Shown here one piece after another: positions 1 to 11,762 of a stretch of 64,000 nt of DNA. Every line of letters starts with the position of its first letter. Position 1 is the stretch's first letter. The stretch spans positions 62,001 to 126,000 of the forward strand of contig NZ_JACSQG010000001.1 of NCBI RefSeq assembly GCF_014836765.1. The letters are read 5' to 3'. The position numbers were made by a program, and so were the translations under genes. The stretch comes from Serpens gallinarum. Lineage in GTDB: Bacteria > Pseudomonadota > Gammaproteobacteria > Pseudomonadales > Pseudomonadaceae. Below the pieces are notes generated by a model. That model searched no databases and was not told the DNA's origin. It worked only from the letters and a program-made list of their open reading frames with translations.

Positions 1-692
1 AGCTGCGTCAGATCCGCATTACCCGCAACTACACCAAGCATGCCGAAGGCTCGGTACTGGTCGAGTTCGGCGATACCAAGGTGATCTGCACCGTGAGTGT
101 CGAGTCCGGCGTGCCGCGCTTTCTCAAAGGGCAGGGACAGGGCTGGCTGACCGCCGAATACGGCATGCTGCCGCGTGCCACCGGCGAACGCACTCAACGC
201 GAGGCCAGCCGCGGCAAGCAAGGCGGCCGCACCCTGGAAATCCAGCGTTTGATCGGTCGCTCGCTGCGCGCTGCGCTGGACATGAGCAAGCTGGGCGAGA
301 ACACCTTGTACGTCGACTGCGACGTGATCCAGGCGGATGGCGGCACCCGCACCGCGTCGATCACCGGCGCCATGGTTGCGCTGATTGATGCACTGAAAGT
401 CCTCAAGAAGCGCGGCGCCTTGAAAAATGGCGATCCGATCAAGCAGATGATTGCGGCGGTCTCGGTGGGCATCTATCAGGGCGAGCCGGTGCTGGACCTT
501 GATTACCTGGAAGACTCCGCGGCGGAAACCGACCTCAACGTGGTCATGACCGACGCTGGCGGTTTCATTGAAGTACAAGGCACTGCTGAAGGCGCCCCGT
601 TCCAGCCGGAAGAGCTCAATGCCATGCTGGCCCTGGCCCGCAGCGGCCTTGATGAACTATTCGCCTTGCAGCGCGCCGCGCTGGCCGACTGA
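1..692 (+). CDS. rph: Ribonuclease PH, 5'-truncated by window edge
   Basis: Phosphorolytic 3'-to-5' exoribonuclease that trims tRNA 3' ends with inorganic phosphate. The reading frame is already open at base 3, and about 229 residues are visible. The family is about 239 residues long, so only about ten N-terminal residues lie outside the window. The conserved core is seen as RSLRAALD followed by [16 protein letters not shown], typical of RNase PH. An internal GTG at 81 could be mistaken for a start, but the upstream codons read as conserved RNase PH sequence ([19 protein letters not shown]). It ends 13 bases before a small membrane-protein gene. In P. aeruginosa rph lies close to crc and pyrE, as here. 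Confidence 0.96.
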   Translation, partial: LRQIRITRNYTKHAEGSVLVEFGDTKVICTVSVESGVPRFLKGQGQGWLTAEYGMLPRATGERTQREASRGKQGGRTLEIQRLIGRSLRAALDMSKLGENTLYVDCDVIQADGGTRTASITGAMVALIDALKVLKKRGALKNGDPIKQMIAAVSVGIYQGEPVLDLDYLEDSAAETDLNVVMTDAGGFIEVQGTAEGAPFQPEELNAMLALARSGLDELFALQRAALAD

Positions 693-705
693 AGGAACCC
701 CGGCG

Positions 706-1074
706 ATGAACGATCAACCCCTGGTTCCGCAGCCCAGTGTCGAGGCTCGTCGCTGGGCCATGCTCTGTCACTACGCCGCTTTCGCCTGGTTCATCGTGCC
801 GATGATTGGCAATGTGCTGGGGCCGCTGATCGTCTGGCAGCTGAAGAAGGACCTGGATCCGTTCGTTGACCAACAGGGCAAGGAAGCGCTGAACTTCCAG
901 ATCACGGTCAGCGTTGCGTTGATGGTCTGCGGGCTGTTGGCCTGGATACTGATCGGCTTCCCGCTGATGGTACTGGTCAGCGTGGTTGCCCTGGTGCTGG
1001 TGATCATTGCGGGCATCAAGGCCAACGACGGGGTGGCCTATCGGTACCCCTTCTGTTGGCGGTTGGTGAAATAA
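706..1074 (+). CDS. DUF4870-type small membrane protein
   Basis: A 122-residue inner-membrane protein of unknown function. It looks like the DUF4870 family (Tic20-like fold): an N-terminal RRWAMLCHYAAF helix, then PLIVWQLKKD and FVDQQGKEALNFQIT, then a hydrophobic C-terminal pair of helices (about residues 66-108). The ATG at 706 was chosen because it begins right after the rph stop and keeps the protein at family length; the same frame stays open upstream inside rph. It is probably co-transcribed with rph and is closed by the hairpin at 1074-1103. Confidence 0.8.
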   Translation: MNDQPLVPQPSVEARRWAMLCHYAAFAWFIVPMIGNVLGPLIVWQLKKDLDPFVDQQGKEALNFQITVSVALMVCGLLAWILIGFPLMVLVSVVALVLVIIAGIKANDGVAYRYPFCWRLVK

Positions 1075-1103
1075 AAAAAGCCCTGCAGATGCAGGGCTTT
1101 TTT
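1074..1103. terminator. Bidirectional rho-independent terminator
   Basis: The stem GCCCTGCA pairs with TGCAGGGC and is flanked by A6 on the left and T6 on the right, so it can serve both the rph/DUF4870 genes (plus) and the sulfur operon arriving from the minus strand. Confidence 0.9.
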
Positions 1104-1115
1104 ATGGCGCGGTGC

Positions 1116-1328
1116 TCAGTTGCATTCCAAGGGCATGCCGCACGGGGCGAAACCGCAAAAGGCGTCGACACTGCCAACATCGCCCTCGACCGGCTCCTGA
1201 GTGCGCAAGGCGTTCACCGGGCCGTCCTGCAGGTTGGTGTGAGTGTCGATAACCAGCGCAGCGCTAATCGCCAGGAGCAGCGCCAGCAGCAGGAGGCGCG
1301 CAGGGCTACGGGGTTGAGTGGTGCTCAT
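1116..1328 (-). CDS. Small exported or membrane-anchored peptide with three C-terminal cysteines
   Basis: A 70-residue protein that I do not recognise. It has a basic N-terminus, one hydrophobic segment (about residues 11-27, RLLLLALLLAISAALVI) and a periplasmic tail ending in FCGFAPCGMPLECN with three cysteines. The ATG at 1328 is one base from the TGA of the upstream permease gene, which suggests translational coupling. It is the last gene of a three-gene sulfur operon (sulfurtransferase, permease, this peptide). A part in sulfur handling is inferred only from that position and from the cysteines. A membrane-tethered thiol carrier or an accessory subunit of the permease are both possible. 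Confidence 0.65.
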   Translation of the reverse strand: MSTTQPRSPARLLLLALLLAISAALVIDTHTNLQDGPVNALRTQEPVEGDVGSVDAFCGFAPCGMPLECN

Positions 1329-1329
1329 C

Positions 1330-2547
1330 TCAGTTCTCCAGGCCAAACCAGCGGCGGGCGCGTACGCCGAGCAAGCTGCCGATGAAGGCCAGGGCAAACC
1401 AGACCCAACCGTGCAGGCTGCCGGAGGCGATGCCGCTAAACAGCGCGCCGACGTTGCAACCAAAGGCCAGACGTGCGCCATAGCCCATCAGCAGCCCACC
1501 GATGATGGCGGCCAGAGCCGAACCGAGCGGAATGCGTGTTACTGGGGCGAAACGCCCGGCCAGGCCGGCAGCAAACAGCGCACCGAGAATCAGGCCGAAG
1601 TTGGTCACCGAGGTGGTTTCGGCCAGGATCGGCCCTTCCAGGGCGGCGGCCGGCATCGACCAGGTCCAGTATTCCCAGCTGCTGACGTCCAGACCGACCA
1701 GTCCGGCGAGCTTGGCACCCCACAGGTTGAAGGCGAAGGTCACCGACCACGGCTGTCCCGACAGCAGCAGGTTGGCCACGCTGAGCAGCGCTAGAGCTAG
1801 CGAAGCCCAGGCCAGCGGCCAATAGCCGCGCCATAGGCGCTGTCCGTTGCTCAGCTCAGGGACACCGGCGGGCGCGCGAAAAATCGAGGCCACTTGCTGC
1901 CGCTTGCGTTGCTCCCAGCGGCGCGCCAGGAAGAACACGCCGCCAAGAGCGGCCAGCTGCAGGATGATAACCGGCAGTGAACCCCAGTCGTTGGCGGGTT
2001 GGATCACGCCGATATGCCACTGCTGCGACCACCAGGGCAGGTGGGCCGTGCCAAAGAGCGCGCCGGCGATGAAGAACGCCAGGGTAATCAGCATGCGCAC
2101 GCTGCCGCCGCCAATGGTGAACAGCGTGCCGGAGGCGCAGCCGCCACCCAGCTGCATGCCGACACCGAACATCAAGGAGCCGACCATCAGCGAGAGGCCG
2201 ATGGGCCCAACGGCGCCCGTCAGCGGCTGGCCAAACGCCGAGCCGGCTTGCAGCAGCGGAATGAGCACCATGCAGGTCAGGCCGATCCCCAGCATTTGCG
2301 CGCGGATGCTGGCGGTGCGGCCATCGGTGATGGCTGCGCGCCAACCGCCGGCGAAGCTGAAGCTGGCGTGGTACATGACGTAGCCAAAACCGGCGCCGAC
2401 CAGAGCGAGCAGGCCCTGGCGCATATCAATGGTAAAAAAACAGGCCAGCGCAAGCGCGACAATACCCACGGCCGCCACCAGGGCGACCGGGGTATCGATA
2501 CGCTTGTCTGCCGCGACCGCTGCGGTCTGGGAGACAAGAATGCTCAT
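1330..2547 (-). CDS. YeeE/YedE-family sulfur-compound permease
   Basis: A 405-residue polytopic membrane protein of the YeeE/YedE (TsuA) family, whose studied members import thiosulfate through conserved cysteines. Two family signatures are visible: QLGGGCASGTLFTIGGGS near residue 135 and RLAFGCNVGALFSGIASGS near the C-terminus. Each holds a GC motif thought to relay the sulfur compound. The gene starts three bases after the stop of the rhodanese gene and ends one base before the small Cys-rich peptide gene, so the three form a tight operon. The permease and an exported sulfurtransferase together suggest uptake and transfer of reduced sulfur. The actual substrate cannot be read from the sequence. 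Confidence 0.85.
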   Translation of the reverse strand: MSILVSQTAAVAADKRIDTPVALVAAVGIVALALACFFTIDMRQGLLALVGAGFGYVMYHASFSFAGGWRAAITDGRTASIRAQMLGIGLTCMVLIPLLQAGSAFGQPLTGAVGPIGLSLMVGSLMFGVGMQLGGGCASGTLFTIGGGSVRMLITLAFFIAGALFGTAHLPWWSQQWHIGVIQPANDWGSLPVIILQLAALGGVFFLARRWEQRKRQQVASIFRAPAGVPELSNGQRLWRGYWPLAWASLALALLSVANLLLSGQPWSVTFAFNLWGAKLAGLVGLDVSSWEYWTWSMPAAALEGPILAETTSVTNFGLILGALFAAGLAGRFAPVTRIPLGSALAAIIGGLLMGYGARLAFGCNVGALFSGIASGSLHGWVWFALAFIGSLLGVRARRWFGLEN

Positions 2548-2550
2548 GGA

Positions 2551-3810
2551 TCAGCCTTTGAACGGACCGTAGCCGGGGTTGACCCATCCTTCCCACTTGC
2601 CTTCGAACGCATCCACGCGTTCGACACCCAGCAGCTTCAGCACGGTATAGGCTTGGGCGAGTTGCAGGCCGCCGCGGGCAAAGATCACCACGTGCTTGTC
2701 GGCGGTGACGCCTTGCTTGGCGAACAGCTCGCGCAGTTCGGCCGAGCTCTTCAGCGTGCGGTCGGCGTTCAGGGTGTCGTTCCAATACACATTGACTGAG
2801 TCCGGGATACGCCCGACCACGTAGTCATCCGCAGGGCGAACATCCACCACCACGGCACCGGCCTTCTGTGCGGCGCGCACGGCGGCTTCATCGAGGAATT
2901 TCGGGCCCAGGGAATTGGCCTGGTTCAGGGCGTCGCCCGCAAAGCTGAAGTTGGCCAGCTGCAGGGTTTGCGGCGTGTCGGCGCGGCTCCAGTCATCCCA
3001 GCTCTTGTCATAGAACTTGACGTTGTTGAAGCCCAGATCCTTGAGGAACAGGTAGGAGCTGGAGGCAAAGGCGCCGCTGCCGCAGTAGGAGACCACCGCC
3101 TTGTCAGGGGTGATGCCCTTGGCGGCCAGTTCATTGAGCACGTCCTGGCGGTTGCGGACCTCAGAGGTCTTCTTGTTCAGGAAGTCAGTAACCGGAATAG
3201 CTTTGGCACTGGGGATCACGCCGTCTTCCGACGCCGCCAGAAAGCGACCGTCGAGGATGACGGTGTCCGTGGCGCCGATGTGCTGGGCGACGAAATCGCG
3301 CTCCACACGGTTCTCACGCTTCTGAGTGAGTTTGAAATCGCTCGGCGTGACGCGGGTGGGCTGGGTGGTCAGCGTGCCTTTCCACTGGCTCAGGCCACCG
3401 TCGAGAACGTGCAGTTTGTCGAAGCCGGCATAATCCAGCACGACGTAGGTGCGTCCGGCCATGGAGGTGGCGCCATAGATCAACAGGGTGTCGTCATAGC
3501 TGATGCCTGCTTGGCGCAGAGCCCTCTCGATTTGTGCGTCGTCGGCGTATTCGTTGCGGATGCCATCGCGTTCGGAAACGTTCAATGCCTGCCAGGGCAG
3601 ATGAATCGCACCGGCAACATGCCCCTTGGCGTATTCGGCCTCGCTGCGGATATCGAGAATCTTGACCCCGGCCTGCTGGCTTAGGGTCCGAAATTCGGCT
3701 TGGGAAACGATCAGGCCGGGGGCGGCTGAGGCCAGGCTGGGCACGGTGCCGGCCAAGGCCAGAACGGTAAGACTGCTGGCTAGCAGGTGACGCAAAGAGG
3801 GGCTATTCAT
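2551..3810 (-). CDS. Exported sulfurtransferase with three rhodanese domains
   Basis: A 419-residue protein with a signal peptide (about residues 1-29, cleavage near LASA-AP) and three consecutive rhodanese folds: about 32-146, 168-285 and 300-419. Only the middle one keeps the catalytic cysteine, in VSYCGSGAFASS (Cys243). The first has IYGATSMAGR (Gly at the Cys position) and the third IFARGGLQ (Ala). Rhodaneses move sulfane sulfur between thiosulfate or persulfide and an acceptor. The ATG at 3810 was preferred over an in-frame TTG at 3822 because it gives a normal signal peptide. First gene of the sulfur operon, with a clear promoter and palindrome upstream. Confidence 0.87.
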   Translation of the reverse strand: MNSPSLRHLLASSLTVLALAGTVPSLASAAPGLIVSQAEFRTLSQQAGVKILDIRSEAEYAKGHVAGAIHLPWQALNVSERDGIRNEYADDAQIERALRQAGISYDDTLLIYGATSMAGRTYVVLDYAGFDKLHVLDGGLSQWKGTLTTQPTRVTPSDFKLTQKRENRVERDFVAQHIGATDTVILDGRFLAASEDGVIPSAKAIPVTDFLNKKTSEVRNRQDVLNELAAKGITPDKAVVSYCGSGAFASSSYLFLKDLGFNNVKFYDKSWDDWSRADTPQTLQLANFSFAGDALNQANSLGPKFLDEAAVRAAQKAGAVVVDVRPADDYVVGRIPDSVNVYWNDTLNADRTLKSSAELRELFAKQGVTADKHVVIFARGGLQLAQAYTVLKLLGVERVDAFEGKWEGWVNPGYGPFKG

Positions 3811-3862
3811 GAGACTGCTCAACTTCGTGAAAGCGCAGAGCGCAAGGGGAAATCAAGCAACG

Positions 3863-3897
3863 ATTCTAGGCGAGGGAGATATATTCTTCAAAAGAAT
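3863..3897 (-). promoter_or_regulatory. Promoter with palindromic operator for the sulfur operon
   Basis: On the minus strand TTGAAG (3886-3891) and TAGAAT (3863-3868) are separated by 17 bases, a good sigma-70 promoter. A perfect palindrome, ATTCTT-N3-AAGAAT (3883-3897), covers the -35 box. The ATTC...GAAT half-sites resemble those described for sulfide/persulfide-sensing ArsR-family repressors (BigR/SqrR), which use a similar half-site spacing. The regulator is not encoded in this window. Confidence 0.6.
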
Positions 3898-3984
3898 GTT
3901 TAGTGATTTTTATATTCTAAATTTGCATATGCGGATTGTTGAGGAAAAAGCCGCAACAAACGCTAAGTAATTGAGCAGAAAGAA

Positions 3985-4009
3985 AAAACCGCAGCAGGGC
4001 TGCGGTTTT
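3985..4009 (-). terminator. Rho-independent terminator after crc
   Basis: AAAACCGCAGC-AGG-GCTGCGGTTTT forms a perfect 11-base arm with a T tract on both strands. It lies 20 bases beyond the crc stop codon. Confidence 0.85.
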
Positions 4010-4029
4010 GATACCAGGGCGGGCGCGGC

Positions 4030-4809
4030 TCAGACACTCAGCAGCCAGTCGTAATCGACTGTCAGCGGTGCGTGTTGAGAGAAGCGCGGCTGGCGCGGCA
4101 GTTTGGCACTGCGCACGCAGCGGCGCATGCCAGGGGTCAGCAGTTGGTAATCGAAGCGCCAGCCCAGGTTGAGGGTTTCCGCTTGTTCACTGTTGGGCCA
4201 CCAGCTGTACTGGTCGCCTTCGCGGCTGACCTCGCGCAACGCATCGACATAGCCCATGGTGCCCAATACTTCGTCCATCCAGGCCCGCTCGGGTGCCAGA
4301 AAGCCTGGTAGCTGCTGGCAGTCGCGCCAGTTCTTCACGTCGATTTTCTGGTGGGCGACGTGCAGGGAACCGCAATAGATGTATTCGCGACGCTTGCGAC
4401 GTTGCTTGTCCAGGTAGCGGGCAAAGTCCTCCATGAACTTGAATTTCTGGTTCAGGTTTTCATCGCCATCCTGGCCGGATGGCAGGAGCAGGCTGGCAAT
4501 ACTCACCTTGTCGAAATCGGCCTGCAGATAACGTCCGTAGCGATCGGCTGTTTCAAAGCCGAGTCCGCTGATGACGGCCTTGGGCTGCTGGCGGGAATAA
4601 ATCGCCACGCCGCCCTGGCTGGGCACTTCGGCCTCGCACGCGTACAGGAAATAACCATCCAGCTGAAACGCCGGGTCATCCAGTTCGAAAGTGGAAGCGC
4701 GCGTGTCTTGCAGGCAGATCACGTCGGCATTCTGGGCTTGCAGCCAGCTGAGAAGACCTCGCTCGGCTGCTGCCTGAATGCCATTCACGTTCACATTGAT
4801 GATCCGCAT
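4030..4809 (-). CDS. crc: Catabolite repression control protein Crc
   Basis: A 259-residue protein of the exonuclease III fold, recognised as Crc from its start (MRIINVNVNGIQAAAERGLL), DRYGRYLQADFDKVSIA and the LPRQPRFSQHAPL end. Crc works with Hfq to block translation of catabolic mRNAs carrying A-rich motifs, which gives the succinate-first carbon hierarchy of pseudomonads. Nuclease residues of the parent family are altered: GSLHVA stands where exonuclease III has GDFNIA, and QHAP replaces DHAP. That fits the reported lack of nuclease activity. The start at 4809 matches known Crc; an upstream in-frame codon would add four residues. It is divergent from pyrE, as in P. aeruginosa. Confidence 0.96.
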   Translation of the reverse strand: MRIINVNVNGIQAAAERGLLSWLQAQNADVICLQDTRASTFELDDPAFQLDGYFLYACEAEVPSQGGVAIYSRQQPKAVISGLGFETADRYGRYLQADFDKVSIASLLLPSGQDGDENLNQKFKFMEDFARYLDKQRRKRREYIYCGSLHVAHQKIDVKNWRDCQQLPGFLAPERAWMDEVLGTMGYVDALREVSREGDQYSWWPNSEQAETLNLGWRFDYQLLTPGMRRCVRSAKLPRQPRFSQHAPLTVDYDWLLSV

Positions 4810-5135
4810 AAATGGCCCCAAAAAAGTCGGGTGGGCGTGATCAGATCGATCATCTGCGCCCGAGGAACCGCAAGGATAGGCGGTTCAAATTCACAGAAAG
4901 CCAGCATTGTGAGCTGGCCGGCAATATTGACGGCGAATCTTATCATTCCGAGCTGCTATAACGCAGCGTTACGTTAAGTTTCTGCCTATCGAGGCGATGC
5001 CTAAAAGCTCTTGGTCGTTAATAGAGGCATCCCTTCAAACGTACCCACTCGAGGTGCTGTCACCTCGAATGCGTGGGGCCGGACGGGCGTGTATCATGCG
5101 AGCCGTTTGCAACCGGCTCAATTCAGGTTTTTACC
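4810..5135. other. crc-pyrE divergent intergenic region
   Basis: 326 bases without a gene. It must hold both promoters. On the plus strand TATCAT (5092-5097) is a plausible pyrE -10 box, 39 bases from the start codon. A perfect inverted repeat CGAGGTG-CTGT-CACCTCG lies at 5050-5067, near where its -35 box would be. I do not recognise the binding protein. No convincing crc promoter could be picked by eye. Confidence 0.5.
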
Positions 5136-5777
5136 ATGCAGGCTTACCAGCGCGATTTCATCCGTTTTGCCATCGAACGCGGCGTGCTGCGTTTTGGTGA
5201 ATTCACCCTCAAGTCCGGTCGGACCAGCCCGTATTTCTTCAATGCCGGGCTGTTCAACAGCGGCGGCGCACTGGCCAAGCTGGGACAGTTTTATGCGGAG
5301 GCGATCCAGGACAGCGGTATCGATTTCGATGTGCTGTTCGGCCCGGCCTACAAGGGAATCCCGCTGGCGGCGACCACTGCGGTGGCACTGGCCGAACAGC
5401 ATGATCGTGACCTGCCCTGGTGTTTCAACCGCAAGGAAGCCAAGGATCACGGCGAAGGCGGCACCCTGGTGGGTGCGCCGCTGGCGGGCCGTGTGCTGAT
5501 CGTCGATGACGTGATCACCGCCGGCACGGCGATTCGTGAAGTCATGCAGATCATCCAGGCTCAGGGTGCGCAGGCTGCCGGTGTGCTGATTGCGTTGAAC
5601 CGCCAGGAGCGCGGCCAAGGTGAATTGTCGGCAATCCAGGAAGTGGAACGCGATTTCGCCATGCCGGTGATCAGCATCGTGTCGTTGGCCCAGGTGCTGG
5701 AATACCTCGCTGAAGACGCTGAACTCAAACGCTACTTGCCAGCGGTCGAAGCCTACCGCGTACAGTACGGCGTCTGA
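5136..5777 (+). CDS. pyrE: Orotate phosphoribosyltransferase
   Basis: A 213-residue enzyme that converts orotate and PRPP to orotidine 5'-phosphate, the fifth step of UMP synthesis. The sequence shows the N-terminal [13 protein letters not shown] motif, the [11 protein letters not shown] loop, and the PRPP-binding motif [16 protein letters not shown]. The ATG at 5136 gives the standard length; the frame is open further upstream, but that part is intergenic. The other pyrimidine genes of the window (pyrR, pyrB, pyrC') are 50 kb away in a separate operon. Confidence 0.96.
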   Translation: MQAYQRDFIRFAIERGVLRFGEFTLKSGRTSPYFFNAGLFNSGGALAKLGQFYAEAIQDSGIDFDVLFGPAYKGIPLAATTAVALAEQHDRDLPWCFNRKEAKDHGEGGTLVGAPLAGRVLIVDDVITAGTAIREVMQIIQAQGAQAAGVLIALNRQERGQGELSAIQEVERDFAMPVISIVSLAQVLEYLAEDAELKRYLPAVEAYRVQYGV

Positions 5778-5801
5778 TTCTGGTTCAAGGGAGTAAGAGG
5801 C

Positions 5802-6392
5802 ATGGCTCGACAGGGACGGTTTCGCAAGGTGCTGATGGTGATGTCGCTGCTGGCCTGGCCGGCAGCGGCCAGTGAGCTGTACCGTTACACCAACGACCAG
5901 GGCGTGTTGGTGCTCGACCGCCATGGCGTGCCGGCGCAATTTATCGGTAAAGGGTACGAAGTGCTCAACAGCCAGGGCCGAGTGATCCGGGTGGTTCCGC
6001 CGGCTTTGAGTGCGGAGCAGTACCAGCGTCTGCAGGATGAGAAGGCGCAGGCCGAAGCGGATACCAAGCTGCTGCGTCTGTATGCCGGGGTGGCTGATGT
6101 CGATCGCGCCAGGCAGCGCAAACTGGCTGAATTGGATGGGCTGATCCGCATTGCCCAGGGCAATCAGCAGGCCGCGCGCAACCAGCAAAACGCCTTGCAA
6201 GCCCAGGCCGCCGGACAGGAGCGCGCCGGTCGACCTGTCCCCGAGACCCTGCTCACGCAGATTGCCGAGCTGGAGCGTGAGCACCAGCGCTTGCACAAGG
6301 ACATCGAGCGCTACCAGCGTGCCCAGCGTGACGCCGAAAAAACGTTTGCCGATGATCGCGCACGCATTGCCGCCCTGCTTGGCGAAGGCTGA
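5802..6392 (+). CDS. DUF4124-type exported protein with coiled coil
   Basis: A 196-residue protein with a signal peptide (about residues 1-23, ending in PAAAS), then the short DUF4124 module starting ELYRYTNDQGVLVLDRHGVP. The rest is a long charged helical region rich in Glu, Gln, Arg and Ala (about 75-190) that looks like a coiled coil. The role is unknown; DUF4124 proteins are periplasmic or envelope proteins common in proteobacteria. A purine-rich ribosome-binding stretch (GGGAGTAAGAGG) precedes the ATG. It follows pyrE by 24 bases and may be read through from it. Confidence 0.8.
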   Translation: MARQGRFRKVLMVMSLLAWPAAASELYRYTNDQGVLVLDRHGVPAQFIGKGYEVLNSQGRVIRVVPPALSAEQYQRLQDEKAQAEADTKLLRLYAGVADVDRARQRKLAELDGLIRIAQGNQQAARNQQNALQAQAAGQERAGRPVPETLLTQIAELEREHQRLHKDIERYQRAQRDAEKTFADDRARIAALLGEG

Positions 6393-6647
6393 GCCGCTTT
6401 TTCCGACCAGCGGATGAGTGGCCGGTCGCGCTGCGAAGGGGGCCGGCGGCGGTGCCACGCTCGGCCCCGGCCGAGGGCGAAGTCCTTCTATCCCGCCATT
6501 CTGCGTCTATTCGCGCCGCGCCAAGCGCTTGAGGTTGGCGTGGCTTAGCAAGCTATGTGTTGCGAATCAATAGGTTGATGGTAGGGGGGTGCTGGCAAAA
6601 GTCTGCCTGTACCTTGCGCCCCTTCTTTTTTGGGGCATGCCGTGCAG

Positions 6648-8120
6648 ATGAGCGAGAAGCAACAGAATTACCAGACGCTCCATAAACCCCAGGCGCAGTT
6701 TGCCACCCGCAAGGACTACCTCGACCACGAGCTGGAGATCATGGCCCCGCGCCGGTGGGGGATGAACCTGCCGTTTCGCGACTACCGCTTCGAGTACGAG
6801 GACTGGGTACCGGCCTTGGCCGCCACCATCGGCAAGATCGTCATGGTGGCCGCTGTGGTCGCCGCGTTTGCCGCGCCGCTAGGCTTGTCCAATGATTTTG
6901 TCATCGACAATGTGCGCTACGAGATGCTCATTGCGGCGTTGCTGTTCGTGGTGCTGTTTTCCGGCTTTCTGATCCCTACGGCCAACCTGGCCGGCACCCA
7001 CGGTCCGCTGATTCCATTGATCCCGCTGATCGTCGTCTCCGGTGGGCACCCCATGGCGCTGGGCATCATGGTCGGCGTGCTGGGGCTGGCGCTCGGCGTG
7101 TTGCGTGGCGGCAGCTTGCTTGCGCGACTGACCAGCGACGGGGTCTGTGGCGGCCTGCTGCTGTACCTGGGGTTCATCGGTACGGTGTCGCAGATCGAGG
7201 CGCTGTTCACCTGGGCCTCCGGCTTCGACATGGGTTACCTGGCCTTCGTGGTGGTGTTGGCCACCATCGTGCTGTATGCCTACCTGGAGCATCTGCGAGC
7301 ACGCTGGTTGGCAATCCCGTTGGGCTGCGCGTTGGCCGCGCTGATTGCCTTCGCGTTGGGCGCGCCATTTGAATTCACCACCGAGCCGGGCATTCCTAAC
7401 CTCAATCCAGCCTACTGGTGGGGCGCCGATACGGGTTGGCAGCTCGGACTGCCGGAGCTGCATCACTTCATCGCGGTGGCGCCATTCGCCGTGCTGACGG
7501 TGGCCATGTGGCCGCCGGACTTTCTCGGCCATCGCATTTTTCAGCAGCTCAATTACCCCCATAAGGCGCAGAAAGTGCTGATGAACATCGACGACACCAT
7601 GTGCGTGGCGGCGGCGCGTCAGGTGGTGGGTACGGCCCTGGGTGGCGGTAACCTGGCGTCGTCCTGGGGCACTTACATGGTGCCGGCAGCCATCGCCCGG
7701 CGACCGATCCCGGCCGGCGCGATCCTCACCGGCCTGCTTTGTGTGATCGCGGCACTCTGGGGTTACCCGATGGACCTCGCAGTCTGGCCGCCGGTGCTCA
7801 GCGTGGCGCTGCTGGTCGGTGTATTCCTGCCGCTGCTGGAGGCCGGCATGCAGATGACGCGCGAAGGCAAGACCTCGCAGTCCGCTGCCATCGTGATCTT
7901 TTCTTCGGCGCTGGTGAACCCGGTGTTCGGCTGGTCGCTGACCATGATGCTGGACAATCTCGGCCTGATTGGCGACCGCGAGCGGGGTATCGGTATGAGC
8001 CGACTGCAGCGCTGGGTCATTCCGATCGTGATGTTTGGGGTGCTGTGTGCGGTGATGGCGGCGATCGGCATGTTCCCCGGCGTGCCGGCGCTGATGGAAA
8101 GCTTCCGCAGTCTGGACTGA
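6648..8120 (+). CDS. DUF3360-type polytopic membrane protein, putative transporter
   Basis: A 490-residue membrane protein with a cytoplasmic N-terminus of about 50 residues and roughly 11-13 hydrophobic helices. The opening RRWGMNLPFRDYRFEYEDWVPA and the TANLAGTHGPLIPLIPLIV segment match my recollection of the DUF3360 family, a distant relative of SulP/nucleobase-type carriers. The substrate is unknown. The ATG at 6648 was chosen because the upstream in-frame codons (from TTG 6630) have no supporting ribosome-binding site; the site for 6648 is itself weak. It is preceded by 255 bases without a gene and stands alone, closed by the hairpin at 8126-8153. Confidence 0.75.
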   Translation: MSEKQQNYQTLHKPQAQFATRKDYLDHELEIMAPRRWGMNLPFRDYRFEYEDWVPALAATIGKIVMVAAVVAAFAAPLGLSNDFVIDNVRYEMLIAALLFVVLFSGFLIPTANLAGTHGPLIPLIPLIVVSGGHPMALGIMVGVLGLALGVLRGGSLLARLTSDGVCGGLLLYLGFIGTVSQIEALFTWASGFDMGYLAFVVVLATIVLYAYLEHLRARWLAIPLGCALAALIAFALGAPFEFTTEPGIPNLNPAYWWGADTGWQLGLPELHHFIAVAPFAVLTVAMWPPDFLGHRIFQQLNYPHKAQKVLMNIDDTMCVAAARQVVGTALGGGNLASSWGTYMVPAAIARRPIPAGAILTGLLCVIAALWGYPMDLAVWPPVLSVALLVGVFLPLLEAGMQMTREGKTSQSAAIVIFSSALVNPVFGWSLTMMLDNLGLIGDRERGIGMSRLQRWVIPIVMFGVLCAVMAAIGMFPGVPALMESFRSLD

Positions 8121-8125
8121 GCATG

Positions 8126-8153
8126 AAAAAGGGGAGCCGCGGCTCCCCTTTTT
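8126..8153. terminator. Bidirectional rho-independent terminator
   Basis: AAAAAGGGGAGCC and GGCTCCCCTTTTT pair perfectly and lie between two converging genes, the DUF3360 gene and argB, serving both. Confidence 0.92.
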
Positions 8154-8165
8154 CTTTCTGGGCGT

Positions 8166-11734
<3,569 letters not shown>

Positions 11735-11762
11735 CTCCCTGCGCGTGTTTTCCGGAAAGGAC

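Noticed and set aside
5118-6458. 446-residue open frame on the minus strand over pyrE and the DUF4124 gene
   Set aside because: It is the antisense shadow of two clear genes; its sequence is His/Gln/Arg-rich with no family resemblance, and high G+C makes long antisense frames common.
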